64,000 nucleotides of DNA from Ehretia macrophylla (GCA_037974665.1 CM075768.1:4924501-4988500); one strand, 5' to 3'. Shown: positions 9,707-21,101, counted from the first letter of the stretch. Notes: a model not told the origin generated them from the sequence alone. Numbers and translations: made by a program.

Positions 9707-12088
9707 TGTAACGCCCCAGCTCGACCCCATCTACGATCAGTCAGGACGTAACGGAATTTCGGCAGTATAACAACAGTAACACGGATACCGGGCTCTAAAC
9801 CAACCCCTTTGTAACTCATACAACCAACTTCAAGATCAACAACAACTCCACAACCATTTCAACAACATACAACGCAACTATTTCCATATATTAAACATCT
9901 ATTCAATGGTTCATTCATAAGTTATATGCCTCCATTCCAACATCATAGATAGGCTATATCATACATTTGCAAAATAGATTATAAACCAATCTAGCAATCT
10001 AATCATGTTCAAAAGAATGACCACTAAACTAGCATTTTACAAATCCTTATGTTTAAGTAAGTTATACAATATAACATATTACAAAAACTAGGACAAACTC
10101 ATGGAAACGACTCCGGCACATAAGACTCATCCACGTAAGGCACATTCTCAACTTCTTGAGGCATGTACCCATAATCCGGTTCAGTAAGACCTGCTTGCAG
10201 ATAACGAATAAGAGTGAGCTTATATAAAACAAGCCCAGTGAGGATTCGATAGATCTTTTAAAAGCATTTACTATACCCCTTGGAAATTATCCCTTGAGCA
10301 GTAAACACACTATGAACATCAATAACATTACAAGTTCAACAATAACAATAATCAATCAATAAGGATACACTTGTTGGTGTAGCTCCAAACGCTATCATGA
10401 TCTGAACCATCTTCTTATAACTCCCATAACACACACCCGAGGTACCTCATCTAGCCCCTCCCTCCATGGCATCTCTTCCCATGTGAGCTGGGGGTAGTCT
10501 ATGATAGTCATGCCGTTATCAACCCGACAGCCCAATGTTGCCCGATAGGTGCCACACACTTATTAAGACTCATGACAATAATAATAATCATTCACATCAC
10601 GGGAGGACAACAAAAGTAGGTTGCCTATCTCCCGGCATCATCAATCAGTTAACAACATTTCAATAACATAACATCAATTAATCAATTAACAACTAAACAA
10701 CTAAGTTAGATGACAAAGTAGGCCACCCAACTTAACATGCATTAAACCACACAACCAATCCTGAGTCTAACCAACAACAACCCAAGATTCAACCACTCAA
10801 ACACTATCCAAATAACCAAAGACAATATTTCAACATTTAAAGAAAGACTACACAAACTTCCAACAATCATAACTTACAATCTACTAATCCAATAACCTCC
10901 AAACCACTTCTTATCACTCACCCACACATGCATCTACAATAACTCCACTATAGACCAACCAAAAGCCATCCAAAACAAGCCCGACAACCCTAATTTTGCC
11001 AATGCTCTTGGCTGATTTTTTTGGGATTTTGCTACAACATTCCAATCAAAAATTTGGCATTACAACCTCACTACCCCGTAATTAAAAAACTTTTAGAAGC
11101 TATAATCAATCAATTCCAACCACTACAACAACAATTATTCAACAATAAGCCAAATTCTCAACTTTAATACCCGAAAAATAGAAATACATGTTACTGCTGT
11201 TCAAAACTTATATAAACGCACATAAACGATCCTTGGCATCTACTGAGCAACAATCTAACAACAATTTAACATTTCATCGGACAAAAATGCAATTGTATGA
11301 AAATGACATAAAATAGCATTTTGAGATCTAGAATTTTTCTCTCACCTTTGATGTTATATGATGCTAGAAAGATGTAGAATGAATGCCCAACAAGTGAAAT
11401 CAAGCCTTGGATGAAGAAGTTTGGACTTCAAATGAGTTTTCCATAGAAAATTTGTTTTGAAAAATAGTTGAAAACCTCTCAAAAATGGCTATGGAGTTTC
11501 GGCCCTATGTGTGTGTGTGTGAGTGTGTTTGCTTTGTTTTTAATGTGTGTTGGTGATAATAAAGCTCAAGTCAACAAATATGAAAGATCAAAGTTATTTT
11601 ATTTAGTCTTTTAATTATTTTTTTAGTCTTTTAATTGTTTTCTTGACTATTTTTGCTCACAAACAAGCATTCAACACTTAGACTATTTTAAGTAGTATAT
11701 TTTTAGTTGAGAACAATTTCCATACGTGTATTAACTCCCGGCTTGGTTAAAAACTCAATTTTTACAAAAGAAGGTGTAAAAACCTTTAAAATTCCTAATC
11801 CGATTTTAAAATCTGTTTTAATCAGACACGAGTCTATTAATATCTGAGGACTAGGTTTTAAGACGTTTAAAACACCCGTGTAAAAATTTTAGCGGACATG
11901 TGTTCAAAACACTATTCGCAAAAACTTACGATAAAATTTTCAATGCCGTTTATGATGAAAATTTCATGAATGCACACTTAGCATGTAATAAGAATATAAA
12001 TCACAGAATTAGTGCATTCTAATTTATATAACACATAAACAGGTCAAAACACGCAATTCTATGCAAAGGTAACATCTGCGGTTTCACA
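9707..12088 (-). repeat. A1 5' LTR, complete (2382 bp)
   Basis: On the plus strand it starts TGTAACGCCCC and ends GGTTTCACA, giving TG..CA ends in element orientation. It is nearly identical to 2588-4722 over the shared part. It contains no gene. A (GT)n-like stretch lies near 11508-11525. The right boundary is fixed by the point where the two LTR copies stop matching. Confidence 0.88.
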
Positions 12089-12384
12089 ACTATGATCTAC
12101 CTTTAGTGGATTCTGCAATTGAAGATGAATCAGCTTTTCAATCAGATGAAATGGATGTACCTATTGTACTACCAAATGATGCAGAGATGCCTCCACATTG
12201 TCATGAAAGCGGTGAAACTATTGAAGTATTGGAAGAAGAGCTCAATCAACTTAACGATGTCATTGATGCCAATGATGAAGTTAATGTTGAAATGGTTGAA
12301 GATGAAGATGAAGATGAAGATAATGATTTAGATGAAGACGATGAGAATGATGGGGAAGGAGATGATGATGATGATGCAGAGTAA
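12089..12384 (+). pseudogene. CACTA transposase (TNP2-like) C-terminal fragment with acidic tail
   Basis: The open frame enters straight from the LTR boundary (YDLPLVDSAIEDE...) and ends at TAA 12382-12384 after a run of Asp/Glu (EDEDEDEDND...DDDDDAE). Its position just before a TnpA-like gene in the same direction is what CACTA (En/Spm) elements show: a TNPD/TNP2 transposase gene followed by a TNPA-type gene. The fragment alone is too acidic and low-complexity for certain assignment, so the call rests on context. The catalytic part would lie left of A1, off the window. Confidence 0.5.
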
Positions 12385-12601
12385 GATGAAGATGATGAAG
12401 ATTAGTGTCAACAATCAATTGTCTAGATGTGTATACACTATATTCGTGTGATATCTTATTGTACCTATTTTGATCAATTGATTGTGTATATTGTACTACC
12501 TTGATGTGATATCTTCTTACACTAATATTAATCCATATAAGTATTCAAACTATACATATAGATATGTTTACATCAATATTTGTCTGTGGTACAATACAGC
12601 C
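12385..12601. other. Spacer between the two CACTA-type genes
   Basis: AT-rich, no reading frame. It presumably holds the 3' UTR of the first gene and the promoter or 5' UTR of the second. Confidence 0.4.
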
Positions 12602-13904
12602 ATGGCATCAAGTAAACGTAGGGGTACTGGCGGTAGATGATATATGCCGCCTGGAGTAGTACAGCATGCTGGAGGATCATGCATTGGACGTGGATTAGGC
12701 AGTGGAAGTGGATCAGGAATTGGACGTGGATTAGGCACTAGAACTGAATCAGGAACAGGACGTAGAACAAGCACTAGACGTGGAACAGCCACTGAATATG
12801 GATCAGGCAATGAATACGATACCACCACACCAGGGGACAACACCTGTTACCCCTCGTGGCACCTAGACCTTCACAAAATGAATCTGGACCATCGACTTCA
12901 TCTCAGAGCTTACCGCGACACTTAGAGGATATGCACATGGATAGTAGCGCTCACAGGTTTGACTCTAGTGTATCTACTGATCATGTGGAGTCATCAGCTG
13001 CTACTGAACGACGGGCTAGCCTATCCTCAAGCACCTTACAAGATTGGTAGTTTCATGGGTTCTTATCCTTAGAGGCCTACACTATATGGCAAATTGATCA
13101 ACGCACACACCTAGAATTGTATGGTAGTGGGAAGTGTTCAATTATTACAATTTCAAATTAGCTATTGGTTATTTTTTATGTACACATTTGTATAAGTATA
13201 ACTTTTCTTATTACAGATGGGTATCGTGTCGAGCAAGTCGGGAGATAGCTAATATATTATTTGGAGGGTACATCGAGCCTTGGCCGAAGTGGGGTGCAGA
13301 TCCGATTAAGGTTAAACAAAGATGGTTCATGGCTTTTCAGGTAATAATTATATTTCTTGCTAGTATAAAGTATATTTATCTTACTTCTCTACCTATTGCA
13401 TCGTATTATATGTATTGCATTATTAATTATTTTATTTATGTGTAAAGAGAATATATAAGTGGTGGTCGTGTGATGAATCCAACATTCGGAAACTATTCTT
13501 TGAAAAAGTAAATCATAGCATATGAGACCTCTTCAGCAAGGGTCGTAAGGAAAACAATAAGAAATGGCCAGTTTGGGTGACAATTGACATATAGGACCAA
13601 CTTTGTGACCATTGGGCATCAGATACGTGGCAAGAAAGGGTAGCCACCAACTTAAACAATCAAAAAAAAGGTTCTTAAGCAGGTTATGTCCCTTTCCACG
13701 AGGTTAAAAGAAGAATGGTAAGTTTTGAAGTAATATAGACTTATAAATATAAGTTATTAATTACTTAATATTTTTTTCTTTAAACGAATGTATAATGTAG
13801 GAAGAAGAAGAGGGACGACCAGTGACCACCACAGAGGTCTTTGAGAGGGTCCATTGCAAAAAATATGATGGTCCTTACTCTGATCCTAGGGCTGCTGAGA
13901 CTAT
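12602..13904 (+). pseudogene. CACTA second gene, Ptta/En/Spm (TnpA-like) transposase family, decayed, spliced
   Basis: ATG at 12602 (MASSKRRGTGGR), a TGA stop 12 codons in, then Gly/Arg/Ser tandem repeats (GRGLGSGSGSG type, 12680-12800) and a frameshift near 12840. A Ser-rich stretch ends near 13050. Exon-like blocks follow: 13217-13341 (REIANILFGGYIEPWPKWGADP..VKQRWFMAFQ, then GT donor), 13447-13720 (YKWWSCDESNIRKLFFEKV ... GYVPFHEVKRRM) and 13801-13904 (EEEGRPVTTTEVFERVHCKKYDGPYSDPRAAETM, then GTATGT). This order matches plant transposases of the Ptta/En/Spm family, which bind element ends. Internal stops (for example near 13526 and 13591) make it non-functional. Confidence 0.65.
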
Positions 13905-13966
13905 GGTATGTATATGATCTTTTTGATTACAATGATATACAGAAGGTGACTGGTTTCTAAATCAAG
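13905..13966. repeat. CACTA intron start and left copy of LINE target duplication
   Basis: The intron begins GTATGT. Its last 11 bases (13956-13966, TCTAAATCAAG) recur with one change at 16988-16998 (TCTAAATCAGG), flanking the LINE between them. Confidence 0.7.
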
Positions 13967-16900
13967 TTTTTTTTTTTGCTACGCAAGAAAGTCATTTCAT
14001 TCCACTTCACAAACAAGTACAAATGCTCAGCTCAAGCTGATACCCCATTATGTACAAAAGGATACTATTTTCAAAACTATTACAATAATTGTGGTGTAAA
14101 CCAATTTTTCCTCTAACATCCAAAAGAATTTGACCAATGATTTGTTCTTTAGTATTCGCAGACGAATTATAGATTCTATTGTTTCGTTCGATCCACACAT
14201 AGAACACACAAGCACAAAGCGCCACTTTGATTAGATCCGCTTTCAGTCCCCTTTTACGGCTCATTCTAGCTAGTTTGTTGACAATAGTGTCCCAATCAGC
14301 CCCAAGATTGCCACATCTTAAACATCTAGCACAGTTTTGCCAAATCCTCTAGGTGAAAGAACATTGAAAGAATAAAAGGTCCCTACAATCTTGACCCATA
14401 GGATAGAAAACACATTTAGCTTCATTGACCACACCCCATTCAAGTAACCTGGACAAGGTAGGTAATCTATTGAGACAGGTTAACCAGGTACAAAAGCTTT
14501 GTCTTGGGATAGCAATTTTGTTCCAAACAAGATTAGCCCACTTCATTTCCACACTTGGACCTCGGATAGCATTCCAAGTGTTGCAATTCGAGAAAGAATC
14601 ATTGTTATTCCACAAAATAAAATCCCGTCTCTCATGATTTGGCAAGCTCACGAGGCCATCTCCACTGATTGTTGTAAATGCAGTTGGCCACTTTAAGAGT
14701 GTTAAGGTGCATGGGGATACTAATATTATTCACCCTCATAAAATCATACAGTGACCCACAAGGCAGTCACCAATCCCACAACACAAACGTCATCACACTG
14801 TCTCCAATGGTATGCTTAATGAATTGAAATGCCTCAGTTCTGCACTTGAGTATTTCTCTCCAAGACCATGAAGCGTTGTCAGGGATGTCAATGCACCAAA
14901 TACTTTGGTTATCAATAAAAACAGTGTTAACCCAATAGCCCCAAAGTGACAATTCCTGAGAGTATGTATGCCAAAACAGTTTCAACATTGCCACCCTATT
15001 CACATCTTCCAACTTCCGAATACCCAAGCCTCCCTCATTTTTCAGACGAAACACATCACCCTAAGCAACTTTCGCACCTTTCGCATTATTAGTACTATTA
15101 TTCCACAAAAAGGAAGCAAATTTACTTTCAATGTCTTTAATTACACCTTTAGGGTTAACAAAGACATTACACTAGTAGCTTGTGAAACTATGAAGAACAG
15201 AGTTAATAAATTCAACATTCCCTGCATAAGACAAATATTTCACCGTCCAGTGGCCAATTTTAGCGGTAATCTTCTCAACCAAAGAGTTACAAGCTTGCTT
15301 GTTGAAGGCAGCAGAATCAGAGGCAATCCAAGGTATTTAATTAGCAGAGAACCAATTTTAATGCCAAGAGTGTCACTAATATGAGCTTGCAAACTTTCTG
15401 AGCAGCCAGCAATAAAAACTTCACTCTTAACAGAACTAATGTGTAGCCCAGACATCTTTGAAAAAATGATCAAAGCTTTTTTAATAAGCAACACTGACCT
15501 AGGATTAGCTTTAGAGAAAATAAGGAGATCGTCTGCAAAAGCTAGGTGGTTGACCTTGATTTTTCTGCACTTAGGATGGAACCCAAATCCCTTCAATTCA
15601 CCACACTTGACCAAGAGCCGAGAAAGAGCCTCCATAACAATCACAAACATGTATAGGGATAACGGATCCCCTTGTTGAGACCTCTTCTACCCTCAAAGAA
15701 ACCCTCAGTTGCCCATTGAACATAACCGAGTAGGATGGTGTGGTAATACACATTTTGATCCAATTCATAAAAATATCTGGGAAATTCAAGACTTTAAGGC
15801 AATTCAGAACAAAATCCCATCTCACCATGTCATAAGCTTTCATAATATCAAATTTCATGATGCATCTTGGACTAACATGCTTCCTGCCATAGTTTCTAAC
15901 AATTTGTTGTGCAATGAGGATGTTATCAATGATTCTTCTTTCAGGGACAAACGCAGATTGATTTCTGGAAATGAAGGAGCTAAGAAGCGGACTCAATCTG
16001 TTAGCTAAGACTTTAGAAATGCACTTGTAAATAAAATTACAACAAGAAATAGGTCTAAAGTCTTTAGCTGTAGAAGGATTGGCAACCTTCGGAACAAGAG
16101 TAATGGTTGTAGAGTTAATTTCCTTCAAAATGGTACCTGTATTGAGAGATGATCTAACTGTATTACAAATGTCAGAGCCAATTAAGTCCCACGAGGACTT
16201 GTAGAAGTGAGTCGTAAAGCCGTCAGGTCCGGGGCTCTTAGAACTATGAATGGAAAACATAGCACCTTTAATCTCATCATCAGAAATAGGAAGAGTTAAA
16301 AAGTCACGGTCCACGTTGGCAATGGAGTTATCCAAGATAAACCGTAAATCATCAGTGGAGTAATCCTCAACTGCCTGGTCCTCTTTGCCCAATAGGTTGT
16401 GGTAATAATTGACAACAACACCTCTAGTCTCCTAGGCAGATTTACACTAACTTCCATCATCTTTCATAAGGGAGGAAATGGTATTAGCAGATTTTTTCCC
16501 TTCACCACTTTGTAGAAGTAAGCCGTATTGAGGTCTCCACCCTTCAGCTAGTTCATTCTAGATTTTTGTTTAACCATAGCTTCCTCAGTGGCCAAAGTAG
16601 TGTGAAGTTGTGTACTAAGCTCTTTCAATCTTTGAGTAGTATAATCATCATGAGCACCATTTAAAATTGCATTCTGGTACACCTACAGCTCTTCTTTAAT
16701 CAACTTAATCGACTTGCCAAAGTCAAGAAATGATCCCTGTTGAAAGCTTTGAGAGCCACTTTAAGATACTTCTACTTTTGAATTACCCAAAACATAGGAT
16801 ACCCCACAACACTTTTCTACCATTTTGCCACAACGATATTGCTGTAATCATTATGACTTGTCCATGCATTATAAAATCTGAACGGGCATTTTCTAGGAGC

Positions 16901-16987
16901 TTGATTATGATCAATGGACAAAATTAATGGACAATGGTAAAACACACCTGGCATATCATGGATAAGGACCCGATCAATACGGTTGGC
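13967..16987 (-). mobile_element. 5'-truncated L1-type LINE
   Basis: A minus-strand LINE bounded by an 11-T run (13967-13977; the poly(A) tail on its own strand) and, on the right, by the repeat of the target site (16988-16998). The 3.0-kb body is the ORF2 coding region from the end of the endonuclease to the stop, typical of incomplete target-primed reverse transcription. It belongs to a different subfamily from the half-LINEs at 1-2587 and 37907-38250: the 3' end is unrelated and ORF2 is present. Confidence 0.88.
14007..16985 (-). pseudogene. LINE ORF2: endonuclease end, reverse transcriptase, zf-RVT region
   Basis: In order on the minus strand: endonuclease C-terminus (RIDRVLIHD..GVFYHCPLIL, ~16980-16900), GDLNTAYFYK (~16540), RT core from 16392 (SKSPGPDGF, DFRPISCCNFIYK, QSAFVPERRI, KFDIMKAYDMVRWDF), the FADD active site (15528-15539), YLGLPL, then GGLGIRKLEDVNRVAMLKLFW (~15040), the zf-RVT region (14651-14349, W...RLPTLSRLLEWG) and a tail ending at 14007. 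Frameshifts near 15650, 15060 and 14660 plus stops break it. This protein would nick target DNA and copy its RNA there. The copy is dead but recently enough arrived to retain its target duplication. Confidence 0.88.
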
Positions 16988-16998
16988 TCTAAATCAGG

Positions 16999-17154
16999 TT
17001 GTTTCTCTTGTTGCATGTCTTGCCTACAAGTTTTCAAATTCTTGAAGGTGCATAAAGGCGTCAGCTTCATAATGAAGGCGCAAAAGGCGTCAGCTTCAAA
17101 ATGAAGGCATGTAATGGCGTCAGCTTCAAAAGTGGAAGCGCAACGGGATCGTCT
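16999..17154. repeat. Short repeats with GGCGTCAGCTTC motif
   Basis: GGCGTCAGCTTC occurs three times between about 17050 and 17125 in a unit of roughly 25-30 bp that also carries GAAGGCG or GAAGCGC. As it follows a CACTA relic after the LINE target repeat, it could be the subterminal repeat zone of that element. No CACTA terminus is visible, so this is a guess. Confidence 0.35.
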
Positions 17155-17614
17155 TGATATATGTAAATAACAAAAACATACAAGCACAGTGGAAACAATA
17201 ACAATTAAAACTTTGCATGTAGACAAGTTGTATTTACAAAAATATCAAGAGTAAATCCGTAACTATTACATAAAAGAAAATACATAAAAGTATATACAAC
17301 TATATACATATGTATTTAAAACGAAATACCTTGCGTTGAGAACTCGGATGTAGACTTTTGAAATGATGATCTTGACTCGAACAAATCTCCTCCACAAGTG
17401 CAAAGGCCCTAGTCGGTCCACGAGTATCCAAAAGCAAAGGACAACTAACTAATTATAGTGCTAGCTTAGTTAAGTCCAAGAGCTTAGGTATACATGAGTT
17501 GAGAATTATAAGCAAAACGTTTCCTATCTCAACTAGCCTTGGCCAAAAATACCAAGAGAAACAGAGAGAACTTTTTGCTTCAAGAGGTGCAAAGAAGAAT
17601 GAAGGGCATGTCTT

Positions 17615-17624
17615 CTATTTATAG
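17615..17624 (-). promoter_or_regulatory. C1 LTR TATA box
   Basis: CTATAAATAG on the minus strand, in a GC-richer context within the LTR and pointing toward the LTR's inner end. It is a good match to a plant TATA box and the likely LTR core promoter; transcription would start about 30 bp further on, near 17585. Confidence 0.55.
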
Positions 17625-18181
17625 ATGCATGAACATACTCATCAAATGCCAAATGTCATGATCTAAGCAATTGAAGAAGCCAAGTGTCCTAATCCTACAC
17701 ATGGCCAGCCATAGGAGGGCAATTTGGACGAATTTAACTTGCAACTTGTTGTTTGTCTTTTAGTGCAAGTTGTCTTTTGTCCTTTTGTGTTTTGTCTTTT
17801 AGTGCAACTTGTTGTTTGTCTTTTAGTGAAAACAAATATTAATTAATTCTAAACCCTTTTAGAATAATTAACTATAGATTGACGGATCAATCTATTTGCA
17901 CTATTGCCCTAATACTTTTCAGTATATATACTTTCGCCCTAAAACTTTTAAAAATTACGATTTTGGCCCACTTAACCGTTAATGGCCAAAATAACACCGT
18001 TAGCACTTTAACACATTTCCAACTCAATACCGAGCTCATCATTGCTTTATTCATGATACCCTAAGTGTGTGACTTTCTAGGTTCATGACCGTACATCGAT
18101 AAAGGATCGATTCCAAAAATATTTTCGTCATTTTTCAGAATACCTTTATGTTAATGAGTGACGAACTAGCAACGAACGTAT

Positions 18182-18966
18182 TAATGAGAACCAGCGTTAA
18201 GCGTCCAAGTTCAATGAACCATTTATTTGGGCGAATTTTCCAGCAAAGATTCAAGTCAAGATTCTATTTCCAAGATTCAAGAACTTCAAGATTCTTCAAA
18301 AAGTTCCAAGAAGATTTGAAGATTTGGTCAAGATTTGATTTCTTTGTAATTTCTATCTTAGTTTTAGTTTTAGTTTAATTTGAATTCTAGTTTATTCTCT
18401 AGAACCCTTTATGGACAAAAATTAGGTGTTCACACTAGGGAGAAGTCTTTCTTGGGCTGCAAGTTAGGTGTTCACACTAGGAAAGAGCCTTTCTTGGGCT
18501 GCAAGTTTGCTTTCTTTTTAGTTACTATTCATATTACTATTTATGTGAATAGTTAATAGGAGTCTTTCTTGGGCTCCTAGTCTACTTCTTTGACCTAATT
18601 ACTATTCACATTTTTCGTACTTGGGCTAGGGTTTAGGAGTCCTTTTCCAAGCAGGGTATATATTTGTTATTACCTATATAAGGCTGTTTTTTGTGATAAT
18701 AAAGTAAGATATTTTTTACTATTAAATTGTGAGATTATTCTCCTCAAGTTCTCAAGAACTTTTTCGAACTTATCAAGATTATTCTTGTAGCGTTCATCCT
18801 TGACTTATCAAACAGGTTTTCCATCCTCATTTGTGGTGTCTTCAACTATACCAAGGTTTTTGCTTTGCTAAGCAATGGGTCGCGGTTCCATCCATTCCTG
18901 AAAGGTCTTAGGCCGTTTGCCATATTTGGTGTTGGGTCGCATCACATGTTGGCATGGTTCGTATCA
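18182..18966 (+). repeat. B1 5' LTR (785 bp)
   Basis: It starts TAATGAGAACC (the 3' copy has TGATGAGAACC, so the first G is mutated) and ends GGTTCGTATCA. Near the start is a cluster of CAAGATTC/TTCAAGATT repeats (18248-18340). A ~41-bp unit (AGGTGTTCACACTAGG..GGGCTGCAAGTT) is present twice at 18424-18508 but once in the 3' LTR. Confidence 0.88.
18674..18703 (+). promoter_or_regulatory. B1 LTR TATA box and downstream AATAAA
   Basis: CTATATAAGG at 18674-18683 followed by AATAAA at 18698-18703. The same arrangement occurs in B2 and B3 LTRs, so it is a family feature: TATA for initiation, AATAAA used for 3'-end formation in the other LTR. In the B1 3' LTR the TATA reads CTATGTAAGG (21550-21559). 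Confidence 0.65.
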
Positions 18967-18967
18967 A

Positions 18968-18981
18968 TTGATAATAAGAGC
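18968..18981 (+). other. B1 primer binding site
   Basis: TTGATAATAAGAGC directly after the LTR. B2 has TTGGTAATCAGAGC and B3 has TTGGTAATCAAAGC, close to the initiator tRNA-Met type TGGTATCAGAGC. B1 carries extra changes. Confidence 0.6.
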
Positions 18982-19835
18982 TTAGGTTAATCAGGTTTGC
19001 CTATCCTTTTCTTGTTTTCTTGGTTATTTCCGTGAGTCTAGGTCTAGGTTTTAATTCATTTCTTTGTTCTTGATTGTCTTGCTGCCAATTTGTTTTAGGT
19101 TGTCTTAAATCCGTTCTTACTTTCAATTTCGTTTCATATCTTGTGTTTCAATTCCGTTCTGTCTTCAATTCTGTTTTTCTTGCTGGAATCTGTTTTTGTC
19201 GTTCAAGTCTTTTTCTTGTTTTCTCATCAAATCCGTGGTTAGGGTTAGGGTTTTCAATTAGGACAAAACCCTAATTGGTTGTGAGCTCAAATCCGAAGTC
19301 TTGGTTACTTAAGCATTGTTTTCGTTTCTGAAAATCAAGAAAAGAAGATCAAGGGAAGAAAAGAAAAGTAAAAAAAAACCTAAACAATGAACAGTAATTT
19401 ATTTTTTTGGAGAATTGGCCTGCGAGGCCACACTTTCCTGAAGAAAAATGACGATCTGAGTATAACCCACAGAATTGCTGTAGGCACCACACTCTTAGGG
19501 CCAAATTCCAACGTTTGCTAGGAGTTTTTGGTTTTTTTGTGTTTTTGAATAGGATTTTTTCAAATTTCCTTATTTTTCTAGGGTTCTTTCTTAGGGTTTT
19601 GTTCAATTTTCTTTGTCTAACCTTGTTTACAGAGTCTTAGAGATCTATCCAAAAAAAAAATCAAGAATCCGTGATAGAGTTGATACACTGCTTTGGTGTA
19701 TTTCTTGATATTCTTGATTAGTTTCTAGGGAACTTGAAAGAGAATACGAGAGGGAAATGGCAGAGAGTGGGAGACTAATAGAGGGTAAAAGCCAACTTGA
19801 ATTGAGTGAAACACGTGAGGGAGTGAAATTTATTC
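18982..19835 (+). other. B1 untranslated leader
   Basis: About 850 bp without a credible reading frame, conserved in order with the leaders of B2 (31042-31880, minus) and B3 (36745-37627). A block ending CTCTTAGGGCCAAATTCC is shared by all three and contains the hairpin at 19466-19484. Confidence 0.6.
19466..19484 (+). other. Conserved leader hairpin (B1 copy)
   Basis: CCCACAG-AATTG-CTGTAGG can fold into a 7-bp stem with one C.A mismatch and a 5-nt loop. Equivalent stems in B2 (31392-31412) and B3 (37265-37281) sit just before the same CACCACxCTCTTAGGGCC block. A role in RNA packaging, dimerisation or translation is only a suggestion. Confidence 0.45.
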
Positions 19836-20258
19836 ATGTCTCAAAAATAAGCGGACAACACCAACGAAGAAGGTCAACAAGCTGCTGTTCCAAATTTACA
19901 GATGTCAGCTTTGATAGGATAAATGAGACGAAAGATGAGAGCTGAATTTGAACAAATACATGAGAGGCTTGAACAAATATATAAGGTCAAGCCCGAGTCC
20001 AAACAATCCACTAATGCCACGACCTCCCAAGGTAAATCAGCTTCTACTACAACTCGATCTAGAGAGATTAGATGTTTTAAATGTCAGGGATGGGGACACA
20101 TAGCAAGCCAATGCCCAAACAAGAAAGCATTGGTAGTCTTGGAGACTGGTGAGATTGAGTCCGAAGACGAAATGCATTTTGATGACATGCCCATACCAGA
20201 GGACATCACAGAAGGAGAGAGGAATTTGGGGCAGATCGTGGGGAGATGCTTGGACTAG
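19836..20258 (+). pseudogene. B1 mini-gag with CCHC zinc knuckle
   Basis: The family start ATG is at 19836 (MSQK then a stop; B2 has MSQNQ). Reading on gives ADNTNEEGQQAA..NLQMSALIG, a second stop, MRAEFEQIHERLEQI, and then directly YKVKPESKQSTNATTSQ, a Ser/Thr-rich linker, and the knuckle CFKCQGWGHIASQC (CX2CX4HX4C, ~20070-20111). The capsid region that in such gags lies between the N-terminal coiled segment and this linker is absent. B3 shows the longer native form (continuing into ISVGRDRNTRER). An acidic ESEDEMHFDD tail follows. A frame change near 20240 leads to the protease part. Confidence 0.75.
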
Positions 20259-21088
20259 TGGCATGACGAGCCTTGAGCTTGCAAGCTAAAGAAGAGGAAG
20301 AGGTAGCACAACGTGAGAACATCTTCCACACTCGTTGTCATGTAAGAGATAAGGTATGTAGTGTTATTATTGATGGTGGTAGTTGTACTAACGTTGCTAG
20401 TGCTTCTATGGTTGAAAAGCTAGGGCTCACAACAATTAAGCATCCACGTCCATACAAGCTACAATGGTTGAATGATTATGGTGAGGTAAGGGTTACAAAC
20501 AGGTTGTGGTGTCGTTTCGCATTGGAAAGTATGAATATGAAGTATTGTGTGATGTGGTACCTATGCATGTTGGACATCTTCTCTTAGGAAGACCATGGCA
20601 ATTTAATCGACGTGTGCAGCATAATGGTTTCACCAACAAGTACTCATTCATGTTCAAACAGTAGACAATCATTTTAGTTCCGATGACACCAAAACAAGTT
20701 TATGAGGATCAAATGAGGTTACAAAAATTGAGTGATCAAAAGAATCAGAAAGAGCAAAAGAATGAGAGTGAAAAAAAAATTAAGGCTGAATCGGGAGAGG
20801 TAGTAAAAAGAGAAAAGAATGCGGCCAAGGAAGTAAAAGTATAGGGAAAACAACAAAATTTTTATGCAAAACCAAGTGAGGTTAAGAGAGATTTGATTTC
20901 AAAACAGCCAATAATTGTACTTATGTACAAAGAGGCTCTTTTAAACACTAACCAACTTGACTATGCACTTCCCAGTGTTGTTGTTTCTCTCTTGCAAGAT
21001 TTTGAGGAAGTGTTTCCCGAGGACATACCACATGGTCTACTACCTAGGCTGGTCTTTGAACCTGAAGGATTTGGACAAATCCTTCGCA
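20259..21088 (+). pseudogene. B1 protease region ending before RT
   Basis: LQAKEEEEVAQRENIFHTRCHV..VCSVIIDGGSCTNVASASMVEKLGL carries the retropepsin-like motif as DGG (the same in B2). It is followed by YKLQWLNDYGEVRVT, HLLLGRPWQFNRR..GFTNKYSF (in a shifted frame), a Lys/Glu/Gln repeat stretch, and LLQDFEEVFPEDIPHGL. In an autonomous element that last motif lies just ahead of RT; here the sequence goes instead to the polypurine tract. Stops near 20661 and 20842 and a frameshift near 20500 inactivate it. B2 has the same end point. Confidence 0.75.
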
Positions 21089-21101
21089 AGAGGGGGGGGA
21101 A
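21089..21101 (+). other. B1 polypurine tract
   Basis: A purine run with eight G (AGAGGGGGGGGAA) directly before the 3' LTR TGATGAGAACC. B2 has the same tract at 29797-29810. Confidence 0.8.

Larger units (their letters stand above)
2588..12088 (-). mobile_element. Ty3/gypsy retrotransposon A1 (chromovirus, Tekay/Del-like), inactive
   Basis: Two homologous LTRs (2588-4722, truncated; 9707-12088) flank a 5-kb minus-strand interior in the order gag, protease, RT, RNase H, integrase, chromodomain-like tail. A primer binding site and a polypurine tract lie in the expected places. RT before integrase defines Ty3/gypsy. The C-terminal KVL(stop)KHHxxEEATWE block resembles the chromodomain of the Tekay/Del chromovirus clade. 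Many stops and several frameshifts make it a dead copy. Its right end abuts a CACTA open frame at 12089, so it appears to have inserted into that older transposon. The left target duplication is lost with the LTR end. Confidence 0.88.

Noticed and set aside
12568-12843. 91-residue minus-strand open frame over the CACTA second gene
   Set aside because: It is the complement of the Gly/Arg tandem repeats; the plus strand has the recognisable family blocks.
19923-20258. B-family gag/zinc-knuckle frame as a host or pararetrovirus coat-type gene
   Set aside because: It lies between LTRs with a primer site and polypurine tract and has a second copy in B2, so it is a retrotransposon gag.
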